Positions 10,701-22,500 of a stretch of 64,000 bases of DNA are shown in pieces. The notes under the pieces are model-generated. The model was not told the origin of the DNA. It did no database searches and saw nothing but the letters and a program-made list of their open reading frames with translations. The number at the start of each line of letters is the position of its first letter. Positions within the stretch are counted from its first letter, which is position 1. The position numbers were made by a program, and so were the translations under genes. The stretch covers positions 6,451,730 through 6,515,729 of the forward strand of contig CAIIXF020000007.1 of assembly GCA_903813345.2 (NCBI GenBank), given 5' to 3'. The stretch comes from Owenia fusiformis. Its lineage: Eukaryota; Annelida; Polychaeta; Sabellida; Oweniidae.

Positions 10701-13436
10701 TTCTGTGTCAATCAGGAATTTTTCTTGTGAGAATTCAAAATGGCCATTTCGAGAGAAATTTACAAAGAGTATCGTTCAAATCTTTGTAGATTTCCAAATG
10801 AATTTAAAAACTGCTAAATTTCTGGCACGGAAAACACTGGGAATTTCAAATGTCCATCAAAACCGCCATTTTGATTTCTCGCTAGAGTCTGTTTCATTGC
10901 GTCAGTAGAATGGCAAAAATAAGAAATTGGGAGACCATTGTGCAATAATATATGGAAAAGTATATTCATAATATACATGAATGAAAGTATATTTCCGATT
11001 TTTTAGTTTTTTGTGCAATAAGCCTGTGTCGTCTTGTAATTTGAAGAATTTCAGCCATGTTAATCTTATTGAAAATAACATGGCAGAGAAGCATCCAAAT
11101 ATAAGAGGCCACACACTTTATAAGCCAAACTAGAAGCAATCCAAGATATACAAATGTCATTCATGTACAATAGGAATATATTTTTCCATATATTATTGCA
11201 AAATGATATTTTGATTTCCTATTTTTTAGCTTTAACTGACGCAATTAAACAGTGAAATGGACTCTAGAATCTGAACACAAATTCTCGGTAGAAGTTCATA
11301 TGGTGAAAATAGCGAAATAATGAAATGTTACAGTGTGTCTACTTAGCAGTTTGTTCTATGTCATCCATCCTACTAGGTTACATTGTGGAACGCAGCCAAA
11401 CACGACACTGAAGGCAACAACATGTCGATGTTGATAAGCAGAATTTTTGGAAATTTAGATCGTCCATTTTGCAAGTTCACGTGACTCACACGTGACACGT
11501 GTCTGATCACGTGACTAGTTACTGTACTGATCATGTGACTTAATGACGTGTCATCCAACCATGTCTTCAAGGAAAACAGAAGTAAATATTTTGGAAAATG
11601 TTTTCCGAGCATTTGCTACTGATTATAGAAGGCCCAATTACGCAACGAACGAAACTGCTAAATTGTATTTCGTGCCTAACAGGCCCAGTACGCAATGAAA
11701 GAAACTGCTAAAAATTGTATTTTTAGTCTGCTTATTGATCTATTGATTCATAAAGACCTGAAATGATGCATTCAAATAAGACCGCCTCCTAAATGAAAAC
11801 ACTACACATAAAGTGGTGAAAAACAACGAACTAAAGTTGAAAGATCGCAACGTTCACTACTTTGTTCAATTCCGGAAGTCTCCAAGGGGCTGCAGAAGAA
11901 GAAATGGGAAATTTTTACAATTTAGATTTTATAACCTCAGAATACTGCCTTCATTGTCGTGTTTGGCTGAGTTCAACAATGTAACCTTGCAGGATAGATG
12001 ACATAGAACAAACTGCTAAGTAGACACACGGTAACATTTCATTATTTCGTTATTTTCACCATGTGAACTTCTACCGAGAATTTCTGTTCAGATTCTACAG
12101 TGCTGATATATAATAATTAAGGGTGCGTTTTCAAACTAAACAGAGTGCTCCTATCAAAATGAATTTGCCTACATACCCCTGAGACTCTTATCTGATAGAT
12201 AGAATGCACAAATAAAACAAAAGTTTTGCTATTATAGGTAAAAAGTTCTCTTGAAATTTCGAAGTGATTTTACCTGTTAATTTTGTCCATGTCACGCCAT
12301 TTTTGCGGAAGTTACACTGAAACGCAAACTCCATGAAACGAAACGAAATCACTAGAAAAAAAACATGGCACACATTGTGCGCATGTGCAGCAAAGTTTAG
12401 ACCAATCAGATTATTTGATTATTTTGCGCATATGAATTAGTTGCTTCTGAGCACTTACAAGCTTACCACAATAAACAAACCTGGCAGAGACTACCCTTAG
12501 CCCACTTCATTTTGGCGAAATTTCAGCTCAAACTCGTGACAAATGCATTATGCATACGCTGGTGTGAAGCCTTGGAGACACTCATTTTGGTAAATATGAT
12601 TTATGGGGTATACTTTTCTGCAGTTTGTGTGAGTTTGGGACATTAAATGTTAAAATTCAAGAAAATATGCCAATTAAACGACTTATCAATTAATATATAC
12701 CAGCACTGTACAGTTGGGGACATAAATAAATGACAGGTGGATTTGCTGAAGTGAGGATTTCCCATGTTAAAAATAAGAGAATTTACAAGAGGCCATACAT
12801 CAGTGGATGAGATTATACAAAATATAAATATACAAATTTTAAGGGATATATATCTAGACAATATTGGAAATTATGGGCTTTCAGACCACCATAATTAGGA
12901 AATGGTGATCGAAAATCGACCTGTCATTTATTTTTGTCCCCAACTGTAAGAGAGTTTTGACTCGGGAATAAAGGCAAGTACTGACCAACCCAAAAGCAGC
13001 TGATTACTTACAGACTTTCGCCAGTTTCAGTTCTGTATGAAAAGATCTCTTAATTCTCAGGCAACTCGAATCGACTTTTTTATTCATGTTCCCATGGTTG
13101 AAATGGATTGTAGGCCAAGTGCAGAAAATAATCAGCTTTGAAATATAGAATATGGAAGGTTCAATTAGACTACTGCTCTTCAAGACCAGGACAAGGAACG
13201 AGATGGTCTTGGAAAAAGATAAATGATGTATTACAGATCTTCCAGGTTTTCAAAAAAAAAAAGATCAAAAACCAGATATACACGTGTTCTTATTTCCAGC
13301 TGTCCAGGGCTTTCTGCGAAGAGAACAAATGATAAATTGGTTAACGATGTGTGCCCTACATTATCCCCCACAAATATAAAATATATATTACCTTAAATAC
13401 TGCATATCCAGCCGGTGTTTCAAATAAAACCAACAT
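1781..13436 (-). CDS. NOP58: NOP58, box C/D snoRNP core protein, partial (residues 1-303)
   Basis: NOP58 works in the nucleolus with NOP56, fibrillarin and the 15.5K protein to assemble box C/D snoRNPs for rRNA 2'-O-methylation. Nine coding exons can be read, all with AG/GT borders and continuous phase: 13392-13436, 9434-9510, 9161-9213, 8439-8563, 7746-7882, 3108-3172, 2704-2838, 2241-2386, 1781-1907 (910 nt). The start [15 protein letters not shown] matches the family N-terminus. [13 protein letters not shown] (residues 184-196) marks the NOSIC region, [20 protein letters not shown] lies in exon 8, and [14 protein letters not shown] (291-304) opens the Nop domain. The last donor (1779-1780) is in phase 1; nothing in 1-1780 continues the protein, so roughly 225 C-terminal residues should lie left of the window. 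NOP56 is less likely because exon by exon the sequence follows NOP58. Identity is near certain; borders were read by eye. Confidence 0.96.
2190..2240. repeat. 26-bp tandem duplication next to the exon 8 donor
   Basis: ATTGAAATTAAAATGGGTTT occurs twice in a row, 26 bp apart, directly beside the 5' splice site of NOP58 exon 8 (2239-2240). The used donor reads GTACAT; the duplicate reads GAACAT and lacks GT. It is a local slippage duplication and its effect on splicing is unknown. Confidence 0.7.
3700..4521. mobile_element. Putative TIR element with GTTCTCCC ends
   Basis: The segment starts GTTCTCCCTAATTTTTC and ends in TGACTGGAAAA/GTTCTCCC read in reverse, giving short terminal inverted repeats. 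It contains GCGCCGCTTCGCGGCG (3813-3828) and several GTGGCGCG words near the right end. No clear target duplication was found. It lies in NOP58 intron 5 and has no coding content. Confidence 0.4.
5000..7588. mobile_element. DNA transposon with CAGGGTTCGTAC ends, hAT-like, non-autonomous
   Basis: Left end CAGGGTTCGTACACC and right end GGTATGTACGAACCCTG are inverted copies, and both sides carry several TTTCCCTGACATTTCC subrepeats. The 5-bp target duplication TCATG is present at 4995-4999 and 7589-7593. CAGGG termini with 5-bp duplications fit hAT5-type elements (inference). The body was opened by a second element (5117-6407), so the original element was about 1.3 kb. No transposase frame is seen. 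It lies in NOP58 intron 5. Confidence 0.75.
5117..6407. mobile_element. TGTTAYGCGG-ended transposon, copy 1 (1,291 bp), nested
   Basis: The ends TGTTATGCGG and CCGCGTAACA are inverted, flanked by the exact 5-bp duplication CTAAC (5112-5116 and 6408-6412). Both ends are built from many short words of the type TGCGGTATATGGCATATTC in either orientation, making long imperfect inverted arms. A second copy with its own duplication is at 48895-49525. No protein is encoded. It sits inside the CAGGG element, so it inserted later. Confidence 0.85.
7883..8438. other. NOP58 intron 4 remainder
   Basis: Apart from the snoRNA candidate, this intron holds a run of 13 G (8045-8057) and nothing else I can support. 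An exact ATGATGA on the minus strand near 8130 has no D box downstream. Confidence 0.6.
8203..8276 (-). ncRNA. Candidate box C/D snoRNA, copy 1, in NOP58 intron 4
   Basis: On the NOP58 sense strand this 74-nt segment starts and ends with a short stem (AAGCC 8276-8272 with GGCUU 8207-8203). Next to it lies a C-box-like UCGAUGA (8271-8265). A canonical D' CUGA (8245-8242) follows after 19 nt, a C'-like GUGAAGA (8236-8230) five nt later, and a D-like AUGA (8213-8210) 16 nt after that. These spacings are those of box C/D guide RNAs. About 62 of 68 core bases match a second copy in the neighbouring intron. NOP58 genes host snoRNAs in vertebrates. Weak points: the C box has one mismatch, the D box is AUGA rather than CUGA, and I could not recognise an rRNA target for either guide region. 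Confidence 0.55.
8876..8949 (-). ncRNA. Candidate box C/D snoRNA, copy 2, in NOP58 intron 3
   Basis: This paralogue of the intron 4 element is the better copy: it has a full UGAUGA C-box core (8943-8938). The terminal stem AAGUCC (8949-8944) pairs with GGGCUU (8881-8876); one C-G pair of copy 1 is a U-G pair here, so pairing is kept. D' CUGA is followed by C'-like GUGAGGA, and AUGA (8886-8883) is the D-like box. The D' guide UUAAUACCUGUUGAUACAC and the D guide CAGAAUAAGGCGGACA are identical in the two copies, while the flanking intron sequence is unrelated. That argues for selection on the element or for a recent small duplication. Confidence 0.6.
9511..10860. other. NOP58 intron 1, first part
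   Basis: No coding exon is visible. At 10110-10190 there is a dispersed-repeat end (GACGGATGG... followed by GGCTCACTGTGTGAGCCAAT, a small palindrome), like the segments near 15060 and 62540. Confidence 0.5.
10868..12105. repeat. Two adjacent foldback (inverted-repeat) elements in NOP58 intron 1
   Basis: The first pair of arms is about 10868-10990 and 11152-11275 (shared words CCATATATTATTGCA and CTGACGCAAT). The second pair is about 11266-11412 and 11935-12100 (GTTTGTTCTATGTCATC; AGCCAAACACGAC). The first foldback abuts the second. Between the second arms lies a CACGTGAC-rich stretch (11475-11525). No frame encodes a recognisable protein. Confidence 0.75.
12711..12946. mobile_element. Tc1/mariner-type MITE, CAGTTGGGGACA ends
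   Basis: The 236-bp element has inverted ends CAGTTGGGGACATAAATAAA / TTTATTTTTGTCCCCAACTG, each flanked by TA (12709-12710, 12947-12948). The TA duplication and the CAGTTG start fit Tc1/mariner. It is non-coding and lies in NOP58 intron 1, about 0.45 kb from exon 1. Confidence 0.8.
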
Positions 13437-13625
13437 TTTTCGATTTTCTTTTGGAAACACGAGGGTCGACGAACAGACTTATCTAATCTCGAGGAATTTC
13501 CCGAGATCTCATCTTGCAACGAGAACAGAATGCGGAAGTTAAGAAGTGAAAAATAATTGTCTACTAAAATAAAGCTTTTAGTGCGACTCTGGCGTCTCCG
13601 GGAACTCTGGTTGACGCCCAAAGGT
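13437..13625 (-). promoter_or_regulatory. Probable NOP58 5'UTR and core promoter
   Basis: This is the stretch directly upstream of the NOP58 start codon. On the minus strand it holds a pyrimidine-rich run, CACTTCTTAACTTCC, around 13533-13550, resembling the 5' terminal oligopyrimidine start typical of snoRNA-host and translation genes. An ETS-like CGGAAGT sits on the plus strand at about 13533-13539. No TATA box is obvious. The transcription start is not determined; this is inference from position and motif. Confidence 0.35.
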
Positions 13626-13890
13626 AAATTATTTATTCATGCAAATGTGATGCTTTTTATATGAATAAAGATTGAAACAATATATTAATTTAGAGATTTC
13701 AGAGTCAAGATCTAAAAAGATCAGTGAAAAAATTTCTTCAAAAATCATCAAAATGAAAAACTGGAAAATATCAATCCAAAGTCTGAACTGAAAAGCCTAG
13801 TCTCACTGGCGGATCTGGGGTGGGCCTGGCGGCCTGGGCACCCCCCACCCCCCCCCCCCCCCCCCTGGGTGGGCCAAGAAAAAAAGGAGA

Positions 13891-14363
13891 CCCTATATCT
13901 GTTGCAAGACTTATGCCTGGCACAACCGTCACCATGTTATTAAGTGTTTTTAAGTTTCGCAAGGATCCTGCCATGACCGTGGTAGTGTTATCCTGATAGT
14001 CTTATATAACTGTGACAATGTTACATTATATATTGTCAGTCCGATAAATGTGCAAAATTGTCACTTGCAAGCATTGATTTGTCACATTTGTTCGTTTTTA
14101 AGTACCCCAATGTCCCATTTAGTCACATTTTTAGAGGCCAGGTCGCCTTATCAGACACATACCCCTTGGGAAGCCCCCTGAGGCTTTGCAACCATTGTCA
14201 CGGTCATATCATGCCTTACAATATAATATAGCTATTATAGCATTGTCACGGTTATACCAGGCTTTCATGATAACAATACCACGGCCATGGCAGGATCCTT
14301 GCGAAACTTAAAAACACTTCATAACATGGTGACGATTGTGCCAGGCATAAGTCTTGCAATATA
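13891..14363. repeat. Foldback with about 100-bp arms
   Basis: Arms 13891-14000 and 14266-14363 are near-perfect reverse complements (TGCAAGACTTATGCCTGG and its complement mark the ends). The spacer is AT-rich and non-coding. Confidence 0.8.
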
Positions 14364-14376
14364 GCATGTGCAAAAA

Positions 14377-14744
14377 AGGCCTTATAACGTACAGCTGGAA
14401 AATAACATTTTGGTAAAAAAATTGCTAGATCTATTTTTTCAGGAAAGTATCATTACATTGTCTTCTTTTAGAATATCTGGTAGGAGTGTAATGGGAACTC
14501 CAGGAAATTCTGATATTTCACACTTTCTATTTTTCCAAATTTTCTTTTAAAGTTTCCAGACAACACATGAGCTACCATTGACCTGTTTCCAGGTTTACTA
14601 AAAGTAGACAGTGTAATGATACTTTCCTGAAAAAAGTAAGCAAATACACACATGCCTTCATACTTAATTTTGTACCAGAAAATAACATGTGCAGGTATAG
14701 CAATTTTTTACCAAAATGTTACTTTCCAGCTGAACCTTAAGGCC
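14377..14744. repeat. Second foldback inside the CACTGG element
   Basis: GGCCTTATAACG...GCTGGAAAATAACATTTTGG at 14379-14420 reappears inverted at 14705-14744. An inner pair, TCAGGAAAGTATCATTACA, lies at about 14439-14458 and 14611-14630. Confidence 0.75.
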
Positions 14745-14961
14745 CCAAAAAGTGGGCCTTTTTTATCATAACTGGGCCTTGTAAGGCCTTATTTTTTAAT
14801 TTCAGGCCAAATTTGATAGGAAATGGGCCTCAAAATTTCAAATTTGGGCCCACTCTTAGGTTTTAGGGGCCCAAAACTTTTTTTCTGTGCAAGCGCAGAC
14901 GTTTTTTCTCTGATCTGAAATTTGGGCCCCACCCCCTTGTTGGTTCCCAGATCCGCCCCTG

Positions 14962-16547
14962 ATTCTAGAGTCAAGAGCTCACAGTCAGCACCGTCTAATA
15001 TCTAATATAATAGAATATAATAGTCTAATAACTGAATAATGAAGATTGATACAATGTAACGCTCACTGTGGGTGAGCTCTTGTTCTAGACCTGTGATACT
15101 GATTTATCGAAGACCTGGCATTGTTTGAAGCACAGATGCTCCCTGGGTAATAAGAGTACAAGGCCTGTATTTTTGCTGTATTTTTCATTAGAACTCAGTT
15201 TTAAAGGCCTTTGTTAAAAGGGAAAGCTTATTATCAAAGTTAGATCTTACTTTCTCCAGTGTGCTCATATGAGAAAATTCAGTTCATGAGCAAGAAAACC
15301 TGCTCTTAGTTTTCTTCAGCCATTGTATTGTCTCATAGTGAACAGTTTTCCATACACTACAGTCTGATTTAAGATAGCATGTGCAACTTTACTTCAATGA
15401 CATCTAACAAATGAGGTTGACGTGACATTCAAGCATTACTGTAAACTTTTGACTGTGACTTTGAAAACAATTTAGATTAAATAGAGAATTACATATAAAG
15501 CACGTCGAATATATAAGATTTGACAACCCAATGGTAAAGGGTTATATCGTACATTATAGTGTGCCCTGAGCCACACATTATTGTACTGTACATATTTTGA
15601 CAGATAAGTTTTACATAAACCTATAATCTTAGAAGATATTTTGCTAAAAAATTGTTTTGGCATAATATGATGAGTAAATGTTACAGATGTAATACTATTT
15701 ACTAGATGGACTATTAAAAATAATATTTACTGGATTATTTGTTTATATTTGATATAACAAAATTCCTTTCAGGTTATTGCAAAGTATTCCTTGAATTTGC
15801 GGCTTAATTTGCTCTTAAAATTAAAGACAAATGGAACCGGGATTGACTCTGAAAATTCTTTTAAATGTAATAAAATAAGATTCCAAACTTCTTAAAAATC
15901 ATGACATTTTCTAGATTTACTGTACAGCAGTTTTACTTTGCTCTGATGAAAAAGCAGCTGGTATAAGCAGCATTCTCTAAATTGAAAACATATCCTCCTT
16001 TCTTGAGTCATCTTTGTTAACAGTGTTTGTTGTATGTTGTAGATTGACTGTTATTTAACTCTTTTTCAGTTTTCAATTGGAGAAGAGTATCAAAAGAATG
16101 ACAGAAATATCACATGTTTAACACTAACAGTACAGGCACATTTGATGCAAAACATTTTCTGGATAAACTAAACAGAGGTTACAAATTAGACACACTGACA
16201 TTCTGTTGCATTATCCTGATCTATTATAAATAAACAGTCATCACTCTAATTGATGTTAATTGTATCAGGTATATGTCAGCTATCTTGGATTTAATGGCCT
16301 CATAAAGGAAATATTAAACTCATTGATCAACTCTCTAAATCTTGTTTATATTACACAAACATTCAAATACAGCCTGAAAGAATAACTAAATCGGGAAGTG
16401 AATATTTGAACAAGGAAGTTCCAACAATTAATATTTTTAAGAATACAGGTGCTATACTTCACCATGATGCTCTTAAGCAAGGAGTGATTAAACGTCGCTC
16501 ATTGAAGTGTATGTACACAGTTATATTAAAGGATATTCTATATTACG
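14962..16547. other. Spacer upstream of the SOCS start codon
   Basis: About 1.6 kb with no coding evidence. It should hold the SOCS promoter and 5'UTR, but no TATA box or CpG-rich patch stands out. A short repeat end (GCTCACTGTGGGTGAGCTC, 15061-15079) is present. An in-frame TAA at 16527-16529 closes the frame above the SOCS ATG. Confidence 0.5.
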
Positions 16548-19500
16548 ATGTTTAAAAAAGTAAAGGCATTCAAAATCAAAGGCAACAGTAGTGCTGCTGA
16601 CATTGGTGATGACACAGTTGGAGGTGTCTTTCTTAAAACCTACCAACCTATAGACATAAATAACATTGGTAGCGCTGGTAGCAGTACGACTTCTGATAGC
16701 GACACACAGGAGCAGCCTGAGGAAAAACCAAGGAAGAACTCAAAAGGCTCTTCCATATTTAATACATTGAAAAAACTAGGACGGAAAAAGAAGCATAAAG
16801 ATATTCCATTTGAGGATGCATCTAACGCTAAAAACAAAAAGGAGATTGAAAATAATAACGCAAAATTGAAAGAGCAAAGCTCAGTTTTAAAGGAGGCACT
16901 AGATAAAGAAACTAAAACTTCAAATGAAAATATTAATAACAAAGATAAAGTAAATGGCGTTGAGCAGATCACTTCAGATAAAGATAGGCCCACAGATAAT
17001 GTAAATATTGAAAATGCCAAGGTCAATAATAAGGAAAATGACAACAAAGGTGAAGTGGTTCTAACAGACAATGGAGATGATCAAAGTAAACACGCTTTGA
17101 CTGTTAATACAGATCAGAAAAGTGAAATTATAATTGATGATGATGACGACCCTGATTATGCTACAGTTGGGAGTCCAAATGGAGGTGGATTGACATTTAA
17201 GCCTCATTTGCCAAAATCGCAGGAGTCCACATCAAAATCTACCAACTCTGGATACGCTTCAGTAGGTGCTCCAAGTGCAAATATAGATGTAGGCAATAAT
17301 GTTTTTGAAGATGATGAAGATGACACTTACGCCACTGTTGGTAGTCCAACAATGGCTAATGTTATACAGAAACAACAGATAGTACCTGAAAGTCCAGATG
17401 ATCCTGACTATGATTCCATCAGGAAGTCTTACATGATTGAGGCTACCCAACCTCTTAGTGCTATTAACAAATCAAATGATGATGATTCAGTAACTGAGAA
17501 CGCCAGATATCTGGCCCAAGGTGCTAGGCCAAAGGTGTTTCCAACTGGCCAAAATGACAATTTCAAAAATCCAGATGTTGAAGTTATCAACACTAATAAA
17601 CCACAAGATGAGATTAACAGAAACGAGGATATTAAAGATACTCCTGCAACGAAAGAAAACCTAGATGATATGTACATTACGAAAGAGCAAGTGAAAGAAA
17701 TGAAACAAAAAAATCAACAAAATAAAAAAGACCCAAAGTTAGATATCCAATTAGACATTCCTTCTTACCAACCTGGCAAGTCTGTAGAGTATGAAATGAC
17801 AAAGACAGAGCAAGATGACAAAGAGATTCCTAAAAACGATATTCCATCTCCCGACCCGGCTGTCAAGACATCCAATCTTATGTTACGGAACATAGATGTA
17901 CCATTTGAGTTAGAAGGCATTTATGAGTCAATTAAACCAGCATTACCAAATAAAGGTTTCAAGACTGAACATAACATCAAGGTAATAACAACAAATACAA
18001 ATGATCCACCAAAACCTGATCAAATTGATGGTGCCCAACAACAATCCACTCAAGAAGTGAATATTGATTCAGAGGAAAACTCTGATCCAAAATCAGCCCA
18101 GGACAAACAACTTGAACCAACAACAGAAACAACCAGCTTGTTGTGTGTTTCTGAAGATCAGCATAAACCGCACCCAACACCACTTACAGTTGAGATTCCG
18201 AGCAATGATGAGATTGATGAGGAACCTATCCATATGTCCTTAGAGGAAGTGCGGGGTGAAAGTTTACCTGGTGCTGATACCACTGAACTCATTCATGTCA
18301 CCATTGAGGAACTTAGGTGAGTAAAGAGTAAAACGTTTAACATGTGTAGCCTAGTAATTAAAATAATTGTATATTCTCGTTATCATTTATTTCAATTCAA
18401 TATTTTGGTCTGTATTTTTAATATTGATACTTAAATTTGCTGCAAATTAGGACAATATTTTAACTATATCCAGTGATTAATGAAGTTTGACCCCCATACA
18501 TTTAGTTATTTGATTACAGGAAGAGTAAAGAGTATAAGAAACTGCAAGATAGCTTAAGGCCCAATGATGGGAGAGGTGAACCAGATGGCGTCTCCACAAC
18601 AACCAGTGTCCCTATCAATCAACGGAGATTGCCTCCTACTCCCACTGTATCTCCAAAGACATCAACTTCAGAAGGTGAGCCCCGTTGTGATCAAAAAATG
18701 GCATTGGGCTATAAATGAACTACATGTACATATTATGTAAAGTATCCTTTCTAGAATGCCCATTGCTATGTAGGTATTGTATTAATATGTACAACCTTAC
18801 ATTGTATTGTACATTTGTGAAAATACACATCAGTAATGAACAATTTCAAAACTGGAACTTCACCATCTGTCTGAAAAACATCTTGTAAATGGAAGATGAA
18901 CTTCAGCGCCAGCATGTTCAAACTAGGCGAGTAGGTGCCGTAAGAGTTCGAGACGCGTGTGTTCCTTGTGTTTATTCATTCAAGGGATGTCAGGCCTTTT
19001 ATTTACTCTTAAATGAGAACTCAGTGTCCAGTTCTAGCAACAACCTATTGATATGAGTGTAACTTTGCCATAATCTAAACTTGCCTAAATGCTCAATTAT
19101 ATGATTTAAAGGAATGAAAATAGATAGAAGGGTTGATCACAAAGTTCTCACAATATCTCTCTAAGTTGTTTGTTTTTCATTCAATGTGGCATTTTGAAAT
19201 TTCACAGCAGAATGTGTAACATACAAGGACCTATAACAATTATTTTTAGTGTAACAGAAATATTCTCTGAAAATTCCAATATATATATATATTGAAAAGT
19301 AAAATTATAGAATGATAATGAGATAAGCCCTTGGTGTTTACATAAAAAAAGTTTAACATCTAGCATCCAGATTAATATTATACAAAAATATTTGAAGTTA
19401 TGGACTCTGAACTCTGGACCTCTAACTACCTGTAATTGACAACATGTGTGAACAGGTATTAACGAGACAGGTGCCAATAATTAGAACATTTTTAATATTA

Positions 19501-22500
19501 ATATGTCAAGTGTGGCCAATGATCCACATGAACTTTATGATCATATCACATTTGATTTTTTAATTTGCATTTTTAAGTATCAGTGATTTTGTTTGTTTAT
19601 TATTCATTTAGAATTTGACAATCTCAGGCAATCTTATCTTTAGAAGATATTGGAAACTTCCAAGTATTATTTTTACATGATTTATTTGTATTACATACAC
19701 CTGTTAGTGATCTAAATTCAGTTACTATATCTAGTACCTGTAAGATATGGTTTGAAACAACTGAACATGAATTTAAAAAAAATACTTTTGAAAATTTGAA
19801 AGGTCATAAAAGTTTTATTTATGCTGTCATTTTACTTGTTAAATCAATATGCTCAGTGTCAACATAGTGAAGTGTGTACTGTTTAAATCTCATCATGTAT
19901 ATGTGTTGCTATGGTGAAATACAGTACATACTTTAGATACATGTGACAGGGCAGAGATAATAAGGCCAGAGATAACTGGATTGTAGCATTACCAGATATG
20001 TTGCATTTCTGAAATGACATTAATTTTTTCACAGCTTCCTTATTATCGCTAAATTGCTGAATGTACTATTCTACCTGGTATATTAACCACTGCACTAATT
20101 ATGACACAGATCACCTCAGGCCATATTTGGACAAAACTTGAATTCAATATTTTTTTTAATACTTTCTCTTATTTCTCCCTCAGTGTGCATACTGCATACT
20201 AAGCCATTGCACCATCAAGAAATGTTTCCCAATTTTTCAATGAACAGTCTTATCAGAGATATACATGTACAGCAATTTTGACTACCAACGTTCTTATAAT
20301 GCTGAAAAGACAGAGACCCAATTCAAATTCACGCCACTAAACAAAATGGTGCATCAGTTTAACAAGTAATAAAGTTTATTTTAAAAAAAATACACCTCCT
20401 GGCTCCTGCACTTTTTAATGCCATCTTAAAAATATAGACCAGCAAGGAAATGTAAATCCCCATATTCTTTACCAATCCATAACATAGTTACAATTTACTA
20501 TCTAGTTACAATTTTCAATGAAGTACATGTACGTATATGCATAAACCTTTCTGGTTTAATATAAGGAAAGTCACATATATTTTTTTGTTCCAGGTTTGAA
20601 CCGTGTATCAAAGGAGAATGTTATAGAAGACTTGCGCAAATTGAAGGATGTAAGTATTTGATGCTGTTTTGGTTTTCTCAACCCTTTAGATTGCTAAATA
20701 TCTGAATATGTATGGAGTCAACATAATGAATGGAGTCAACATAATGTTCATAGGAATGGTAACCAGTTGTCAACAATTTTATATTAATTTGATTTCAGCT
20801 CTTTAAAACTTGAATACTATTTAAGGTACTAGTATAGTATTTACTACTTATTGTAGGACGCATGATGTTTTAAACTACTCAATATACTTTCAAATGAAAT
20901 ATATGATTTTAGAAGTGTGATTTACACTGATCGAGGGTAGTAAACAAAATGGTTTTAAAAGAAAATGCCGCATTTTGACACTTTGTACCTCTACGGGATA
21001 GTGATTTTGCTTACAGTTTAATCTCTTATCGTCTTTATGACTAGATATATGACCCACCCTCAACAAGCTTTTAAGCTTTTTAGAAAATTTGTAATTTCTA
21101 CAATAATATAATATATCTTTTGATTTATTATTTTTAAGAATTTTTAAGTTAACTGAACAATTGCTTTTTTGAGATCGCTTTCTTAAATGGGGTGTACTGT
21201 GTACTCTAGGAATAAAATATAAAAATCAAACAACCTCCAGTAGGCGCTCTGCCCTTGGAAGTAATATTTCATTGGTTACAGATTAAAGTAATGTTCAGTT
21301 ACAAGATATATAATGTCATGTCAACATCCCAAGGTATTTCAAGAGGCCCAACATCAGGCCCGTAGCCAGTTTTTACCAAGGGGGAGCTTTTGTTAAAGTG
21401 AGGAGTTTTTTTGACAGTCTTTGCTAAAGAATCATGCCAAAAAGTGCTCAGAATGGTGAAAAACTGCATGATTTTTAGACTCTCGCCAGGAAACTCCCCT
21501 CTGCCCCCTGGTTACGGGCCTATACATGTATCGTATAGGGTGAAAGTCAGTCCATTCCTAATTATATCATCATTACCAGTGAGTGTAATTTGCAAAAGGC
21601 TTATAAGCCTGCTTAAAGCACATATATAATTCAACAATAATTGTCTGAGATATACGTATATTAGGGGTTTCATTAGCAACAGACGAATTTCACCGGTTGT
21701 TTTCCCAAAATCGCCTGTTGTTTTTAGGGACTTTTCAAATTTTCCATGTTAAATTCATGATTTCCATTAATTTTGCCTGTTGCTTTTCATTTATTAAACC
21801 TGTCGTGAAAAATTCTAGTGAAACCCCTATATAGACAGGTTCCAATTTCAGAATATCTCAAGGGAAAGAGTTTTTGAGGCATTTTTTAGAAAAAGCAACA
21901 GACCTATTTTTTCTGGATCAGTTTTTCATGCTAATAAAGATATTAAAAGATGACAGCTCAACGGGGTGGTCACGACACTGAATTTTAGCGTTTTTACCCC
22001 CCTAGGAAATTATCTTAGGGGGTACTATAATATTAGTTCATAACTCAGAGGATATATAAACTATTGTCCTGAGTTCTACAGCATACATTGTTAGTACAGA
22101 GATAAATACTATCCTAAAGTTATTGGTTGATATCTTTGTTGGTTTCGGAAAAATACTATTAATAAGAAAAAAATATGCAATTTTTGTCATTTTTTTCTTG
22201 CTTATTTTATATTTGTAGCTTCAAGCAAAATATGATAACTTGAACAGCTCAAAGTAGTATTCTAACAACATTCCCAAGCTATGTGTGATATTGTAATACA
22301 TGTATTATAGTGATGAAGTACTATTTTGTAATTTAAATATGACTTTATAGTGCCCTACCCCTGGTAAATAGAAGAAAGTTGGTGTGGTTTTCTTCTGGTT
22401 TTAACAATTTATTGACTTCTTAGTTGAAGATACAATCAATTTTGTCACTTTACCATGAGTAGCTTTACAATGGTTAACTATTCCCATGAATAGAGGGTTG

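Larger units (their letters stand above)
13804..14961. mobile_element. CACTGGCGGATC-ended element, large copy
   Basis: Starts CACTGGCGGATCTGGGG and ends CAGATCCGCCCCTG. Flanking bases AGTCT (13799-13803) and ATTCT (14962-14966) match at four of five positions, a probable 5-bp duplication. GGGCCC-rich text near the right end matches the short copy at 27865-28100. Two foldbacks lie inside (13891-14363 and 14377-14744), making this copy about 1.16 kb against 128-236 bp for its relatives. Confidence 0.65.

Noticed and set aside
16640-17071. 143-codon frame on the minus strand
   Set aside because: Antisense shadow of SOCS exon 1, which has clear coding support on the plus strand.
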